DNA from: Rhodospirillales bacterium
GTDB taxonomy: Bacteria > Pseudomonadota > Alphaproteobacteria > Reyranellales > Reyranellaceae
NCBI GenBank assembly: GCA_947466085.1
Contig: CANIEC010000015.1
Coordinates: 1 to 49,513 of the forward strand
Reading direction: 5' to 3'
Length of the DNA: 49,513 bases
The position numbers and the translations under genes were made by a program. Position 1 is the first letter of the stretch, and each line of letters opens with the position of its first letter. The notes below the pieces were generated by a model. It was not told where the DNA came from, searched no databases, and saw nothing but the letters and a program-made list of their open reading frames with translations. This document shows positions 24,435 to 31,882 of the stretch, one piece after another.

Positions 24435-24914
24435 ATGAACATGTATGCTGCTGCCCTCACGGCGACGCTCTCCCTTCTTCCCTTCGGCCTTGCGGCGCAA
24501 GCGCAGACGCCTCCCAAAGGCGTGAATGTCGGTTCGCTGACCTGTACGGTTACCGGCGGCGTCGGATTCGTTTTCGGGTCCTCGAAGGATCTCGATTGCA
24601 TCCTCGCCAAGACCGACGGCACCGCCGACCACTACACGGGCACCGTCAAGAAGTATGGCGTCGATCTCGGCTTCACCAAGCAGGGCCATGTCGTGTGGCT
24701 GGTCTTCGCCCCCGGCCAGGTCGCGAAGGGTGCGCTTGCGGGCGACTATGTCGGCCCGACGGCCAGTGCCTCGGTCGGCGTCGGCGCGGGCGCCAACGTC
24801 CTGATCGGTGGCGGCAACAAGCAGGTCAGCCTGCAGCCGGTCAGCGTCGAGGGCAATGTGGGCCTCAACGTCGCCGCTGGACTGGCCGAGGTCACGCTCA
24901 AGGCGGGCAAGTAG
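24435..24914 (+). CDS. DUF992 exported protein
   Basis: A 159-residue protein with a signal peptide (MNMYAAALTATLSLLPFGLA, cleavage near AQAQ) and the DUF992 signature: NVGSLTCTVTGGVGFVFGSS, DLDCIL, then HYTGTVKKYGVDLGFTKQGH and a glycine-rich end with GPTASASVGVGAGANVLIGG. DUF992 is an alphaproteobacterial periplasmic family with no known function. AGGAGA precedes the ATG at 24435. It is divergent from the phasin gene, with one perfect FixK-type box for each. Confidence 0.88.
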   Translation: MNMYAAALTATLSLLPFGLAAQAQTPPKGVNVGSLTCTVTGGVGFVFGSSKDLDCILAKTDGTADHYTGTVKKYGVDLGFTKQGHVVWLVFAPGQVAKGALAGDYVGPTASASVGVGAGANVLIGGGNKQVSLQPVSVEGNVGLNVAAGLAEVTLKAGK

Positions 24915-24932
24915 ACACTTGTCGAACTCCAG

Positions 24933-24970
24933 ACAGGATGCGTCCGGGCGGTTCCGGGCGTGTCCTGTTT
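24933..24970. terminator. Hairpin terminator between convergent genes
   Basis: ACAGGATGCGTCCGG (24933-24947) pairs with CCGGGCGTGTCCTGT (24954-24968), with few mismatches and a 6-base loop. TTT follows on the plus strand, downstream of the DUF992 gene. Confidence 0.6.
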
Positions 24971-24983
24971 CCGCCTTCGGTCC

Positions 24984-26585
24984 CTATCGGCCGCTGTTGC
25001 CAAGCACACGACGCAGCTGTTGCAGGAGCCGGTGCCGGGCGTCGTCGTCGGGCGCGGCCTGCAGCGCTCCACGAATATCGAGCAGCATCTGCGCATAGTC
25101 ATTGTGCCAGTCGCGCCGCGCGTTTGCGGCCTCGGGCGACAGGCGCGGCATCCCGTCCGCCTCGGGTGTCGCGATCCAGCGCCCGTCGCGATGGACGAAC
25201 GCGAAATTCTCGTCGAGGGTCGGCGTGACGATGCTGCGTCGGTCGACGCCGGCCGCCACAAGCGCGTCGGAGAGGCCATCGATCCCTTCCGGCTCCCCGT
25301 GCACGAGCATGAGGGAACCGAGACCGTCCAGCATCGGCCTGCACCAGGCGACCAGCTCCTCGCGATCGGCATGACCTGAATACGAGTCGATCGACCGGAT
25401 GCGCGCCCTGACCCCTATCTCCTCGCCATGGATGCGTACTTGCGCGGCGCCGCCGCGGATCAGCGCCCCCAGCGTGCCGGGCGCCTGGTATCCGACGAAG
25501 AGGATCGTTGAGTCGGTACGCCAGAGATTGTCCTTGAGATGATGCTTGACCCTTCCGGCATCGCACATGCCGGAACCGGCGAGGATGATCGCGCCGCCGT
25601 GGATGCGCCCGATGGCCCGGCTCTGGTCGACGGTCTCGCTCAACCGGAAGTCACCGCCGCTGAACGCATGGCCGCCCTCCGACCGGCTGAGCGAGGAACG
25701 ATGGGTCCGGAACACTTCCGTGGTTCGGCCGGCCAGTGGCGAATCGAGGAAGACCTGCGCACCCTGCAGTTTCCCGCCGCGCTTCAGCTCCGCGATATCC
25801 TCCAGGATTTCCTGCGTCCGCTCGACCGCGAAGACCGGTACGACGACATTGCCGCCGGCGGCCAGGGCGGTCTCCAGTTCGTCGCCCAGGACAGCCCTGC
25901 GGCTGGCCTCGGAGATGGGCTCGCGGGAACGGTTGCCATAGGTGGACTCGACGAGCGCCACATCGGCAAGCCCGGGCCGCGCGGGATCGGGCTGCAGGGC
26001 CTTGTCGAGGGGCCCGAGATCGCCGGAGAAGACGAGCCGCAGCGGGCGCGGTGCGGCGTCGACTTCGATCTCGATGAAGGCGCTGCCAAGAATATGGCCG
26101 GCATTGCGCATGCGGGCCCGCACGCCGGGCAGCGGCTCGAACCAGCGATCGTAGGGCTGCGCGTCGATGAAGGAGAGCGAAGCCTCGGCGTCGGCCCTCG
26201 TATAGATCGGCACGACCTCGGGCTCGGCTCGGCGGGCGTTGCGGCGGTTCAGGCGCTCGACGTCGTATTCCTGGATGGCGCCCGCATCGGGCAGCAGCCA
26301 GCGCAGCAGGTCGCGCGTCGCCTCGGTGGCGAACGCCCGCCCCTGGAATCCTGCGAGGGTCAGCTTGGGAAAGAGGCCGCTGTGATCGATGTGGGCATGC
26401 GTGAGCAGCACCGCGGCGATCTCTGCCGGAGCGAAGGGGAACGCCCGATAATTGAGCGCGCGTAGCGACTTCGGCCCCTGGAACATGCCGCAATCGACCA
26501 GAAGCGTGCCCCGCGGCGTCACCAGGCGGGCGCAGGATCCCGTGACGGTACCGGCAGCTCCGTGGATGTGCAGCGACAGGGTCAT
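24984..26585 (-). CDS. MBL-fold/beta-CASP RNase-like hydrolase
   Basis: A 533-residue metallo-beta-lactamase-fold protein. The metal motif is HAHIDH at residues 63-68, with NAGHILGSAFIEI, FSGDLG, VESTYGNR, a beta-CASP insert (VPVFAVERTQEILEDIAELK) and the RMM-like SGMCDAGRVKHHL, YSGHADREEL and VHGE motifs. This is the domain order of CPSF73/YSH1-type exonucleases and RNase J relatives. RNA is the expected substrate, by family. The ATG overlaps the phosphorylase stop (ATGA, 26582-26585), so the two are translationally coupled. It is the last gene of the operon starting at 28700. Confidence 0.88.
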   Translation of the reverse strand: MTLSLHIHGAAGTVTGSCARLVTPRGTLLVDCGMFQGPKSLRALNYRAFPFAPAEIAAVLLTHAHIDHSGLFPKLTLAGFQGRAFATEATRDLLRWLLPDAGAIQEYDVERLNRRNARRAEPEVVPIYTRADAEASLSFIDAQPYDRWFEPLPGVRARMRNAGHILGSAFIEIEVDAAPRPLRLVFSGDLGPLDKALQPDPARPGLADVALVESTYGNRSREPISEASRRAVLGDELETALAAGGNVVVPVFAVERTQEILEDIAELKRGGKLQGAQVFLDSPLAGRTTEVFRTHRSSLSRSEGGHAFSGGDFRLSETVDQSRAIGRIHGGAIILAGSGMCDAGRVKHHLKDNLWRTDSTILFVGYQAPGTLGALIRGGAAQVRIHGEEIGVRARIRSIDSYSGHADREELVAWCRPMLDGLGSLMLVHGEPEGIDGLSDALVAAGVDRRSIVTPTLDENFAFVHRDGRWIATPEADGMPRLSPEAANARRDWHNDYAQMLLDIRGALQAAPDDDARHRLLQQLRRVLGNSGR

Positions 26586-28075
26586 GCGCGCCGCCCGATG
26601 GTCATGCCGGCCCCCGCTGCGGCGAACTGGGTGGCGAAGCGGAAGTCGGCCTCGAACACGGCATGGATCCGGTAGAGCGGCTCGCCCCGCTCCACGGGAT
26701 CGCCGATCCGCTTGAACAGATCGACGCCCGCACCCTTGTCCATCGGCGCACCGGCGAGGCGGGCGACGCGCGCCAGACGGAGGCAGTCGATCGCCGTGAC
26801 GACACCGTCCTCGGTCGCCGGGACGTCATGCGTGAGCGTGCCGAGGCTGGTCGCCTGCGGGGGAGCCCCCTGGGCCGCGATCAGCCGTCGCATTTTCGCG
26901 AGCGCCGCGCCGCTGTGGAGCAGTTCACGTGCCCGCACGATTCCCTGGCCGCCGCGCAGCGCGGGATCGAACTCAAGCACGTGGCCGGCCAGCAGCACGG
27001 CACGCTCCTCCAGGTCGCGTGGCGCCTCGGGATGCCGCTCCAGCACCTGCATGACGTCGCGCGCCTCGAGCCACGGGCCGATGCCGCGGCCGATGGGCTG
27101 GCTGCCGTCGGTCGCCAGGACGGTGGTATTGATGCCGATCTGGTCGGATACGTACTCGAACAGCTTGCGCAGCCGAACAAATCGCTCGCGGTCCCGAAGC
27201 TTCGCCGTCGGTCCGACCGGCAGATCGAGGACGAGATGCGTGGAACCGGCCGCCAGCTTCTTCGACAGGATCGAGGCGACCATCTGTTCAGGCGTGTCGA
27301 TGGCCAAGGGCCGCTCGACCGAGATCAGGACATCGTCCGCCGGAGAGAGGTTGGCATGGCCACCCCACACCAGGCAGCCGTTCTCGGCGGCCACGATCTC
27401 GTGCATTTCGTCCGAGCCGACATCGACTCTTGCCAGCACTTCCATCGTGTCGGCGGTGCCGGCCGGCGAGGTGATCGCGCGCGACGATGTCTTCGGGATG
27501 GTGAGGCCGTGCGCGGCCACGATCGGGACGACGATCATCGAGGTCCGGTTGCCCGGAATGCCGCCGATGCAGTGCTTGTCGACGACCATCTCGCTGCTCC
27601 ACGACAGGCGACCCCCGACGGCCGCCATCGCGCGGGTCATCGAGAGCACCTCGGGCGCCGTCGTGAAGCGTGCGCCGGCGATCAGGAAGGCCGCGATCTC
27701 CATCTTGGAATAGCGATGCGCGGCGAGGTCACGCGCGATTTCCCGATAGGCGGCGGGACCGAGTTCGGCGCCATCGATCTTGGCACGGACATGGTCGAGG
27801 CTGGGCGGCGGTCCCGCCTGGGCGATTTCCACGGCCGTTCCCGCGGGAAGGCCGAGCTGGCGATAGGCGAGTTCCGACAGGCCAAGTTCGTCGGTCGCCA
27901 TGATCGACTCGTCGTCGACGATGTTCAGCGTGGCGACGATGCGGCGGCCGCCGCCCCAGATCTCGATCCGCGCGAGGGCCATGAATTCCTGGGCGCGATA
28001 ATGTTCGCAGCGGCGGGCGAGATAGGCGACGGTCTCCTGGCAGGCGTCGATGCCGAGCTTTCGGACCTTGAGCAT
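26582..28075 (-). CDS. Thymidine/AMP phosphorylase family protein
   Basis: A 497-residue nucleoside phosphorylase family protein with the extra N-terminal domain (about 1-85) found in archaeal AMP phosphorylase. The signature is VDKHCIGGIPGNRTSMIVVP, closer to the AMP phosphorylase form than to the GGVGD form of DeoA. Further motifs are SSRAITSPAGTADTMEVLAR, ENGCLVWGGHANLSPADD and a C-terminal PYNP-like domain (DKGAGVDLFKRIGDPVERGE). It would split a nucleotide or nucleoside with phosphate into base plus ribose phosphate. In archaea this feeds ribose-1,5-bisphosphate; the isomerase and RuBisCO are not in this window. The ATG at 28075 is at the homology start. Confidence 0.85.
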   Translation of the reverse strand: MLKVRKLGIDACQETVAYLARRCEHYRAQEFMALARIEIWGGGRRIVATLNIVDDESIMATDELGLSELAYRQLGLPAGTAVEIAQAGPPPSLDHVRAKIDGAELGPAAYREIARDLAAHRYSKMEIAAFLIAGARFTTAPEVLSMTRAMAAVGGRLSWSSEMVVDKHCIGGIPGNRTSMIVVPIVAAHGLTIPKTSSRAITSPAGTADTMEVLARVDVGSDEMHEIVAAENGCLVWGGHANLSPADDVLISVERPLAIDTPEQMVASILSKKLAAGSTHLVLDLPVGPTAKLRDRERFVRLRKLFEYVSDQIGINTTVLATDGSQPIGRGIGPWLEARDVMQVLERHPEAPRDLEERAVLLAGHVLEFDPALRGGQGIVRARELLHSGAALAKMRRLIAAQGAPPQATSLGTLTHDVPATEDGVVTAIDCLRLARVARLAGAPMDKGAGVDLFKRIGDPVERGEPLYRIHAVFEADFRFATQFAAAGAGMTIGRRA

Positions 28076-28080
28076 GAACC

Positions 28081-28368
28081 CTAGCGACGGCGCATCTGCG
28101 CAACGAGCGCCGCGATCAGGCCCGCCACCAGGTAGAAGCAACCGACGATCAGGGGGGCGTAGACATCGCCAACCGACACCATGATCGCACGATAGGCCGA
28201 CAAGGTGAGAAAGGCGAGGCTGACGGCCAGCAGCAGGCCGACCAGGAGATAGGCGGCCACGGTGGCCGCGAGACGCCGCCCGGAGGCGATGAGGACGCTG
28301 GCGCCCAGGGTCGCGGCCGACCGCGCCAGGGCGACGACCAGGGCGCCAGTCTCCGACGCAACGCTCAT
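28081..28368 (-). CDS. Holin-X-like small membrane protein
   Basis: A 95-residue protein with an amphipathic N-terminus and two hydrophobic helices (AAYLLVGLLLAVSLAFLTLS and PLIVGCFYLVAGLIAALVAQ), ending in RRR. The architecture resembles the phage holin/Actinobacterial Holin-X family that accompanies YqjD/DUF883 proteins. Its ATG overlaps the DUF883 stop (ATGA, 28365-28368). YqjD relatives tether ribosomes to the membrane in stationary phase, so the pair may be a membrane anchor module (inference). Confidence 0.7.
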   Translation of the reverse strand: MSVASETGALVVALARSAATLGASVLIASGRRLAATVAAYLLVGLLLAVSLAFLTLSAYRAIMVSVGDVYAPLIVGCFYLVAGLIAALVAQMRRR

Positions 28369-28700
28369 TTGCGCCGCACGAGGAGCGCCAGGACAAAGCC
28401 GGCGGCCGTGGCCAGCCCGAGGGCGGCGAGCGGCTTGCGCCGGACGATGTCGGCAAGTCCTTCCTGCCCCGCATCCACCGCTTGCGCCGCGCCCTTGGCC
28501 TTATCGACCCATTCGTCGGCCAGCAGGGCCGCACGCGCCAGCAGTTCCCGCGCCGCTTCGGCCGCCGCGGTGGCGGCCTCCGTGCCCTCGCTCTGCGCGG
28601 CACGGGCAATGGCGGCGGACGCCTGGTCGAGATGTTCACGCAGGGCCGCAGCCTCCGTTCCGAGGTATCCGAACCTGTCCTTGGAAGCGCATTTGGTCAT
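28365..28700 (-). CDS. DUF883/ElaB-YqjD-like membrane-anchored protein
   Basis: A 111-residue protein. A long Ala-rich amphipathic helix (about 15-85: ALREHLDQASAAIARAAQSE, then AARELLARAALLADEWVDKA) is followed by RRKPLAALGLATAAGFVLAL as a single C-terminal anchor ending in RRK. This is the layout of ElaB/YqjD, tail-anchored ribosome-associated inner-membrane proteins of stationary phase. GGGGATTC precedes the ATG at 28700. A FixK-type box is centred 55 bp upstream. It is the first gene of a four-gene operon with the holin-like, phosphorylase and MBL genes. Confidence 0.8.
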   Translation of the reverse strand: MTKCASKDRFGYLGTEAAALREHLDQASAAIARAAQSEGTEAATAAAEAARELLARAALLADEWVDKAKGAAQAVDAGQEGLADIVRRKPLAALGLATAAGFVLALLVRRK

Positions 28701-28748
28701 GAAGAATCCCCTCTATGGGAAGGATCGTCGGCGGAGGCCGGCTCCGCT

Positions 28749-28762
28749 TTGACCTGAATCAA
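28749..28762. promoter_or_regulatory. FNR/FixK-type box (9 of 10)
   Basis: TTGACCTGAATCAA. The centre is 55 bp from the DUF883 ATG at 28700 and 40 bp from the GTG at 28796 on the other strand, so it probably serves both. Confidence 0.8.
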
Positions 28763-28795
28763 AGCGCATCGAGGGTGTGGAGACAAAATGACACC

Positions 28796-29011
28796 GTGCG
28801 CACGTTCGTCTTCCGCTGCCCGACCACGGGCTACAATGTTCAGGGCCGCTACGATGGAGCCACCGGTCCCCTGCCCACGTTCGTCGGACAGCACTGCCTC
28901 GCCTGCAACGGGCTGCACGTCGTGGATCCATTGACCGGAAAAGGAATGAGCGAACTGCGCGCGGTTGCCACGCGCCGCCAGTCGTCCGGTCCGACATCGC
29001 CCGACGATTGA
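28796..29011 (+). CDS. Small zinc-ribbon-like protein
   Basis: A 71-residue protein with paired cysteines: VRTFVFRCPTTGYNVQGRY, then QHCLACNGLHVVDPLTGKG. The C-x(n)-CxxC-GLH layout suggests a three-Cys/one-His or rubredoxin-like metal site; no named family is recognised. The start is uncertain: GTG at 28796 is the best candidate, and GGAG lies 13 bases before it, too far for strong initiation. Its stop codon (29009-29011) lies inside the next FixK box. Confidence 0.6.
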   Translation: MRTFVFRCPTTGYNVQGRYDGATGPLPTFVGQHCLACNGLHVVDPLTGKGMSELRAVATRRQSSGPTSPDD

Positions 29012-29021
29012 CCTGAATCAA
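29008..29021. promoter_or_regulatory. FNR/FixK-type box (9 of 10)
   Basis: TTGACCTGAATCAA. It is identical to the box at 28749. The centre is 62 bp before the ATG at 29077. It overlaps the stop codon of the preceding small gene. Confidence 0.8.
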
Positions 29022-29076
29022 CGCGTCGCCGCGCCCGCCGGCGCAGGATGCCGCCACATCGTCACCGGGAGAAAAC

Positions 29077-29490
29077 ATGACCCACAGTCACGCCATTGTC
29101 TGGATGGACAGCAAGGAAGCCCACGTGTTCCGCTTCAACGCCGACGACGTGGAGCGCGAGACCATCAAGGCCCACAGCCCGTTTCGCAAGGTGCACCATA
29201 AGGCGGGCGTCATCGGCGCGGGCCATGCGGCGCTCGACTTGAGCTTCCTCGATCATATCGTCGATGCTGTCCGCGGTACCGAGGAGTGGCTTCTGGTCGG
29301 CCCGGCGCAGGCCAAGCAGGACCTCGTCCGGCACCTCGAAAAGCATCTGCCGCACGTCAAGGCGACTCTCGTCGGGGTCGAGGCGATGGATCATCCGACC
29401 GACGGCGAGCTGCTCGCCTATGCGCGGCGGTCGTTCAAGGCGATCGATCGACTGCGGCCCAACACGCCGGTCGGCGCCGCTTCCCACTGA
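29077..29490 (+). CDS. eRF1/baeRF-like 'translational machinery' protein
   Basis: A 137-residue protein: MTHSHAIVWMDSKEAHVFRF, a His-rich stretch SPFRKVHHKAG, then FLDHIVDAVRGTEEWLLVGP, AQAKQDLVRHLEKHLPHVKA and AYARRSFKAIDRL. The strand-helix pattern and the WLLVGP..AK..L..HL motif match a family usually labelled translational machinery protein, related to the bacterial eRF1-like (baeRF) proteins thought to act on ribosomes. The exact role is unproven. GGGAG precedes the ATG at 29077. A FixK-type box is 62 bp upstream. Confidence 0.6.
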   Translation: MTHSHAIVWMDSKEAHVFRFNADDVERETIKAHSPFRKVHHKAGVIGAGHAALDLSFLDHIVDAVRGTEEWLLVGPAQAKQDLVRHLEKHLPHVKATLVGVEAMDHPTDGELLAYARRSFKAIDRLRPNTPVGAASH

Positions 29491-29515
29491 TCATCGTGCA
29501 AGCCAGGAGACGGCG

Positions 29516-29665
29516 ATGACCGATATCCCGATCCACTTGGTGCTGCTCACGTGCAGCTCGTTCATGCTGCTGGGCGTTTGCCTGGCCTCGGCGACCGCGC
29601 AATACCTGCGGTCGCAACAATCCCAGACTGCCGTCGTCACAGTCCGGCAGCCCGCCAATCGCTGA
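29516..29665 (+). CDS. 49-residue single-helix membrane protein
   Basis: MTDIPIHLVLLTCSSFMLLG continues into VCLASATAQYLRSQQSQ and ends VRQPANR. There is one membrane helix at about residues 6-29 and a short basic tail. AGGAGA lies 5 bases before the ATG at 29516, which follows the previous stop by 25 bp, so cotranscription is likely. No family is recognised. Coding status rests on the good ribosome-binding site, operon position and sensible membrane topology. Confidence 0.55.
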   Translation: MTDIPIHLVLLTCSSFMLLGVCLASATAQYLRSQQSQTAVVTVRQPANR

Positions 29666-29716
29666 CCGTTGAATCGGCGGGGCTCCGGACAGACTCCGTC
29701 CGGCAGCTTCGCCGGA

Positions 29717-30397
29717 TCAGGCGTCGAGCTTGCGCAAGGCGGCCATGTTGCACAGATCGACGGACCGGCTGCCGGCCTGCAGGCGGATCAGGCCCTGGCG
29801 CGCGAAGCAGGTCAGCGTCCGCGACACGGTCTCGATCGTGAGACCGAGATGGTCGGCGATGTCGGAGCGCTGCATCGGCAGTTCGACATGCTCATCGTCG
29901 CTGGAGATGCGCTTGGCCATGTCGAGCAGGAAGGTCGCGATCTTCTCCTGCGCCGTCTTGCGACCGAGCAGAAGCATGTGGTCCTGGGCGCGGCCGAGGC
30001 ACTTCATCATGGAAGCAAGAACCTGGTTGGCGAAGTCCGGATCGGCAGCCGTCAGTTCGGCCAGGCGCGAGCGGCGGAAGGCCACGAGGGTGGCGTCGCC
30101 CAGCGCTTCGGCGGTGAAGCGGTGTTCGGCGCCGGCTTCGAGGCCGAAGATGTCGCCCGGCAGGTGAAAGGCATCGATCTGCCGGCGACCGTCGCTCAGC
30201 AGCTTGCAGGTCCGGATCGCGCCCGAAACCACCTTGTAGAAATGATCCGCCGGATCTCCCTCGGCGAACAGCTCCTCGCCTTTCGCCAGCATCCGCGGCT
30301 GGCCGGCCGTCAGGGTACCCGCAGGCTGCATGTTGGCAGCTCCACGCAGGGCAACGGCAGCAGGAATACGGGCGGAAATCGCTGAATTCGTATGCAT
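29717..30397 (-). CDS. fixK: FixK-type Crp/Fnr transcription regulator
   Basis: A 226-residue Crp/Fnr protein. The cNMP-binding-like beta-barrel is about 28-120 (GEELFAEGDPADHFYKVVSG, then IFGLEAGAEHRFTAEA), followed by a dimer helix (125-160). The winged helix is about 175-210 with recognition helix LTIETVSRTLT. E189, S192 and R193 match the FNR residues that read TTGAT. The N-terminus has no cysteines, so the FNR iron-sulfur O2 sensor is absent, as in FixK. Oxygen control must then come from upstream, and a FixJ-box-like element lies 73 bp before the ATG. It is the obvious reader of the TTGAT-N4-ATCAA boxes in this window. Confidence 0.9.
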   Translation of the reverse strand: MHTNSAISARIPAAVALRGAANMQPAGTLTAGQPRMLAKGEELFAEGDPADHFYKVVSGAIRTCKLLSDGRRQIDAFHLPGDIFGLEAGAEHRFTAEALGDATLVAFRRSRLAELTAADPDFANQVLASMMKCLGRAQDHMLLLGRKTAQEKIATFLLDMAKRISSDDEHVELPMQRSDIADHLGLTIETVSRTLTCFARQGLIRLQAGSRSVDLCNMAALRKLDA

Positions 30398-30469
30398 GGC
30401 TGGCTCCCGGCTGAGTGTTTCTGACGGACACAGGGATAGGGCCCGGGCGGCCAGCCGACCATTTGGGTC

Positions 30470-30492
30470 TTGAACTAAGGGATTCTACGTAG
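30470..30492 (-). promoter_or_regulatory. FixJ-box-like operator upstream of fixK
   Basis: On the minus strand the element begins CTACGTAG, continues with a CCCTT core and ends TAGTTCAA, about 73-95 bp before the fixK ATG. CTACGTAG matches the published FixJ consensus GTAMGTAG at 7 of 8. A second copy at 37404-37426 agrees at 21 of 23 positions. The element overlaps the stop codon of the upstream ABC gene. Confidence 0.75.
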
Positions 30493-31474
30493 GCCGCCGG
30501 TCGCCCGCCGGGGTCGCCAGACCCTCGAGGACACCCGCGAACAGCCGGTACTTGATCCCAACGACGGCCAGTTCGCGCGCCCAGTTCACGATGTCGCCCC
30601 ATGGATCGTTGAGTTTTCCGAGCCCCGCCACCACCGCGACCACGGTTCCCACCTCGATCGTTCCCTGCAGGACCTGCCAGCCGCCGAAACAGAGCGCGGA
30701 GGCGACGGCCAGGTGATGCATCATGTTCATCAGCAGGTTCATCGTGAACTTGATCCTGTAGATGCCCATGTTGAGCGTGAACACGCGCTCGATCGGGTCC
30801 TGCGTCCAGCCCCAGCCGATGCGTCCGTCCGGGCCCCCGCGCCCGGAGATGCGGCTCACCAGCCCGCCACTGATGCCGCGCTTGACCAATATGCGCGACT
30901 GGGCGCGCCGGTTGATGGCACGCTGAAGGAGAGGAACGAAGAAGACCTGCGGCAGGAAGAACGCGAGGCCCAGAAGCGTCATGCGCCAGTCGAGATAGAG
31001 CATGTAGACGATGACGCTCGTCAGCACGCCGCCCTGCAGCAGCGGCTCGGACAGGCTGACGCCGGTGAAGCCGCCGATCGGTTCGGCCTCCTCGAGCACC
31101 ATGGAAATCTCAATGCCGGCTTCCTCACCGCTGACGTCCCGCGTGGCCCGGTCGGCATATTCTCCGACCAGGCCGCGCAGGCGGCGCACCGAATCCTCGG
31201 CGACCCATCCGCGGTACACGTTGAGACAGAGTTTCAGGCTCTGCTCGGAGAGCACGACGCCGACATAGGCGGCCGCCAGCCACAGCACGGTCTCGAAGGC
31301 GCCGCGGTCCACCAGGACATTGATCATACGGCGCTGCAGCTCCAGGGGAGCCGCGCTCAACAGGAAGACGAGCACCGACAGGACGGCCAGGGCCGCCTGG
31401 TGGCGCCCCGACGAGCGGAGCACGAAGCCGAGGATCGTCGCAGGCAGCGGCACATGGCTGTCAGGGCCCGTCAT
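30485..31474 (-). CDS. ABC transporter transmembrane protein without ATPase domain
   Basis: A 329-residue type-1 ABC exporter membrane domain with about six helices, including LAVLSVLVFLLSAAPLELQR, TVLWLAAAYVGVVLSEQSLK and LLQGGVLTSVIVYMLYLDWR. It carries the helical EAEPIGGFTG loop and RVFTLNMGIYRIKFTMNL coupling region. The chain ends at GLATPAGDRRPT, where the linker to a nucleotide-binding domain would begin, and no such domain is encoded nearby. The ATG at 31474 overlaps the response-regulator stop by 14 bp, so it is translated with the signalling genes. It may have lost transport and act as a membrane signalling partner, or it may borrow an ATPase encoded elsewhere. Confidence 0.8.
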   Translation of the reverse strand: MTGPDSHVPLPATILGFVLRSSGRHQAALAVLSVLVFLLSAAPLELQRRMINVLVDRGAFETVLWLAAAYVGVVLSEQSLKLCLNVYRGWVAEDSVRRLRGLVGEYADRATRDVSGEEAGIEISMVLEEAEPIGGFTGVSLSEPLLQGGVLTSVIVYMLYLDWRMTLLGLAFFLPQVFFVPLLQRAINRRAQSRILVKRGISGGLVSRISGRGGPDGRIGWGWTQDPIERVFTLNMGIYRIKFTMNLLMNMMHHLAVASALCFGGWQVLQGTIEVGTVVAVVAGLGKLNDPWGDIVNWARELAVVGIKYRLFAGVLEGLATPAGDRRPT

Positions 31475-31832
31475 CCAAGACTCGCCTGATGCTGCCGGCC
31501 AGATCGGAGAGCGGCTTCTCCAGCACGTCCCTGATCCCCAGACCGGACGCCCGTTCACGCAGGGATCGGGTCACCCGGCCGCTGATCAGGAGGACCGGCA
31601 AGGCAACGCCCCGGTGCCGCAGCCGCTCCACGAGTTCCAGCCCGTCGATCTCGGGCATTCGGTAGTCGATGACGAGGCAACCGCCGGCCGGAAGGTCGCT
31701 CTCCGCCAGGAGAGCTTCCGGGGTCGGATAGAGCCGGACGCTGAAGCCCTCCATCTCGAGCGAGAACTTGAGCGCATTGCGCACGGCAGCATCGTCATCG
31801 ACGAGCAGAATGACTTCGGGAGCCTTCGACAT
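31461..31832 (-). CDS. Receiver-only response regulator
   Basis: A 123-residue stand-alone receiver domain: VILLVDDDAAVRNALKFSLE (acidic pair at the start), phospho-acceptor D56 in CLVIDYRMPEIDGLELVERL, ISGRV, and the conserved Lys in VLEKPLSD. It resembles the FixJ receiver but has no output domain. It lies 50 bp after fixJ in the same direction and overlaps the ABC membrane gene downstream. Such proteins can act as phosphate sinks or protein-binding outputs; with FixL next door it could tune FixJ phosphorylation (inference). Confidence 0.85.
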   Translation of the reverse strand: MSKAPEVILLVDDDAAVRNALKFSLEMEGFSVRLYPTPEALLAESDLPAGGCLVIDYRMPEIDGLELVERLRHRGVALPVLLISGRVTRSLRERASGLGIRDVLEKPLSDLAGSIRRVLDDGP

Positions 31833-31865
31833 GCAGCAACGTCGCCCGCGGCGCGCTGAACCGCG

Positions 31866-31879
31866 TTGATCCAGCGCAA
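31866..31879. promoter_or_regulatory. Weak FNR/FixK-like site (8 of 10, poor right half)
   Basis: TTGATCCAGCGCAA. It lies in the 50-bp gap between fixJ and the receiver-only gene, centred 40 bp from the latter's ATG. The right half CGCAA differs at two positions. Confidence 0.35.
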
Positions 31880-31882
31880 ATT

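Noticed and set aside
26582..28075. Simple DeoA thymidine phosphorylase
   Set aside because: The extra N-terminal domain and GGIPGNRT signature are closer to AMP phosphorylase, so the gene symbol deoA was not given.
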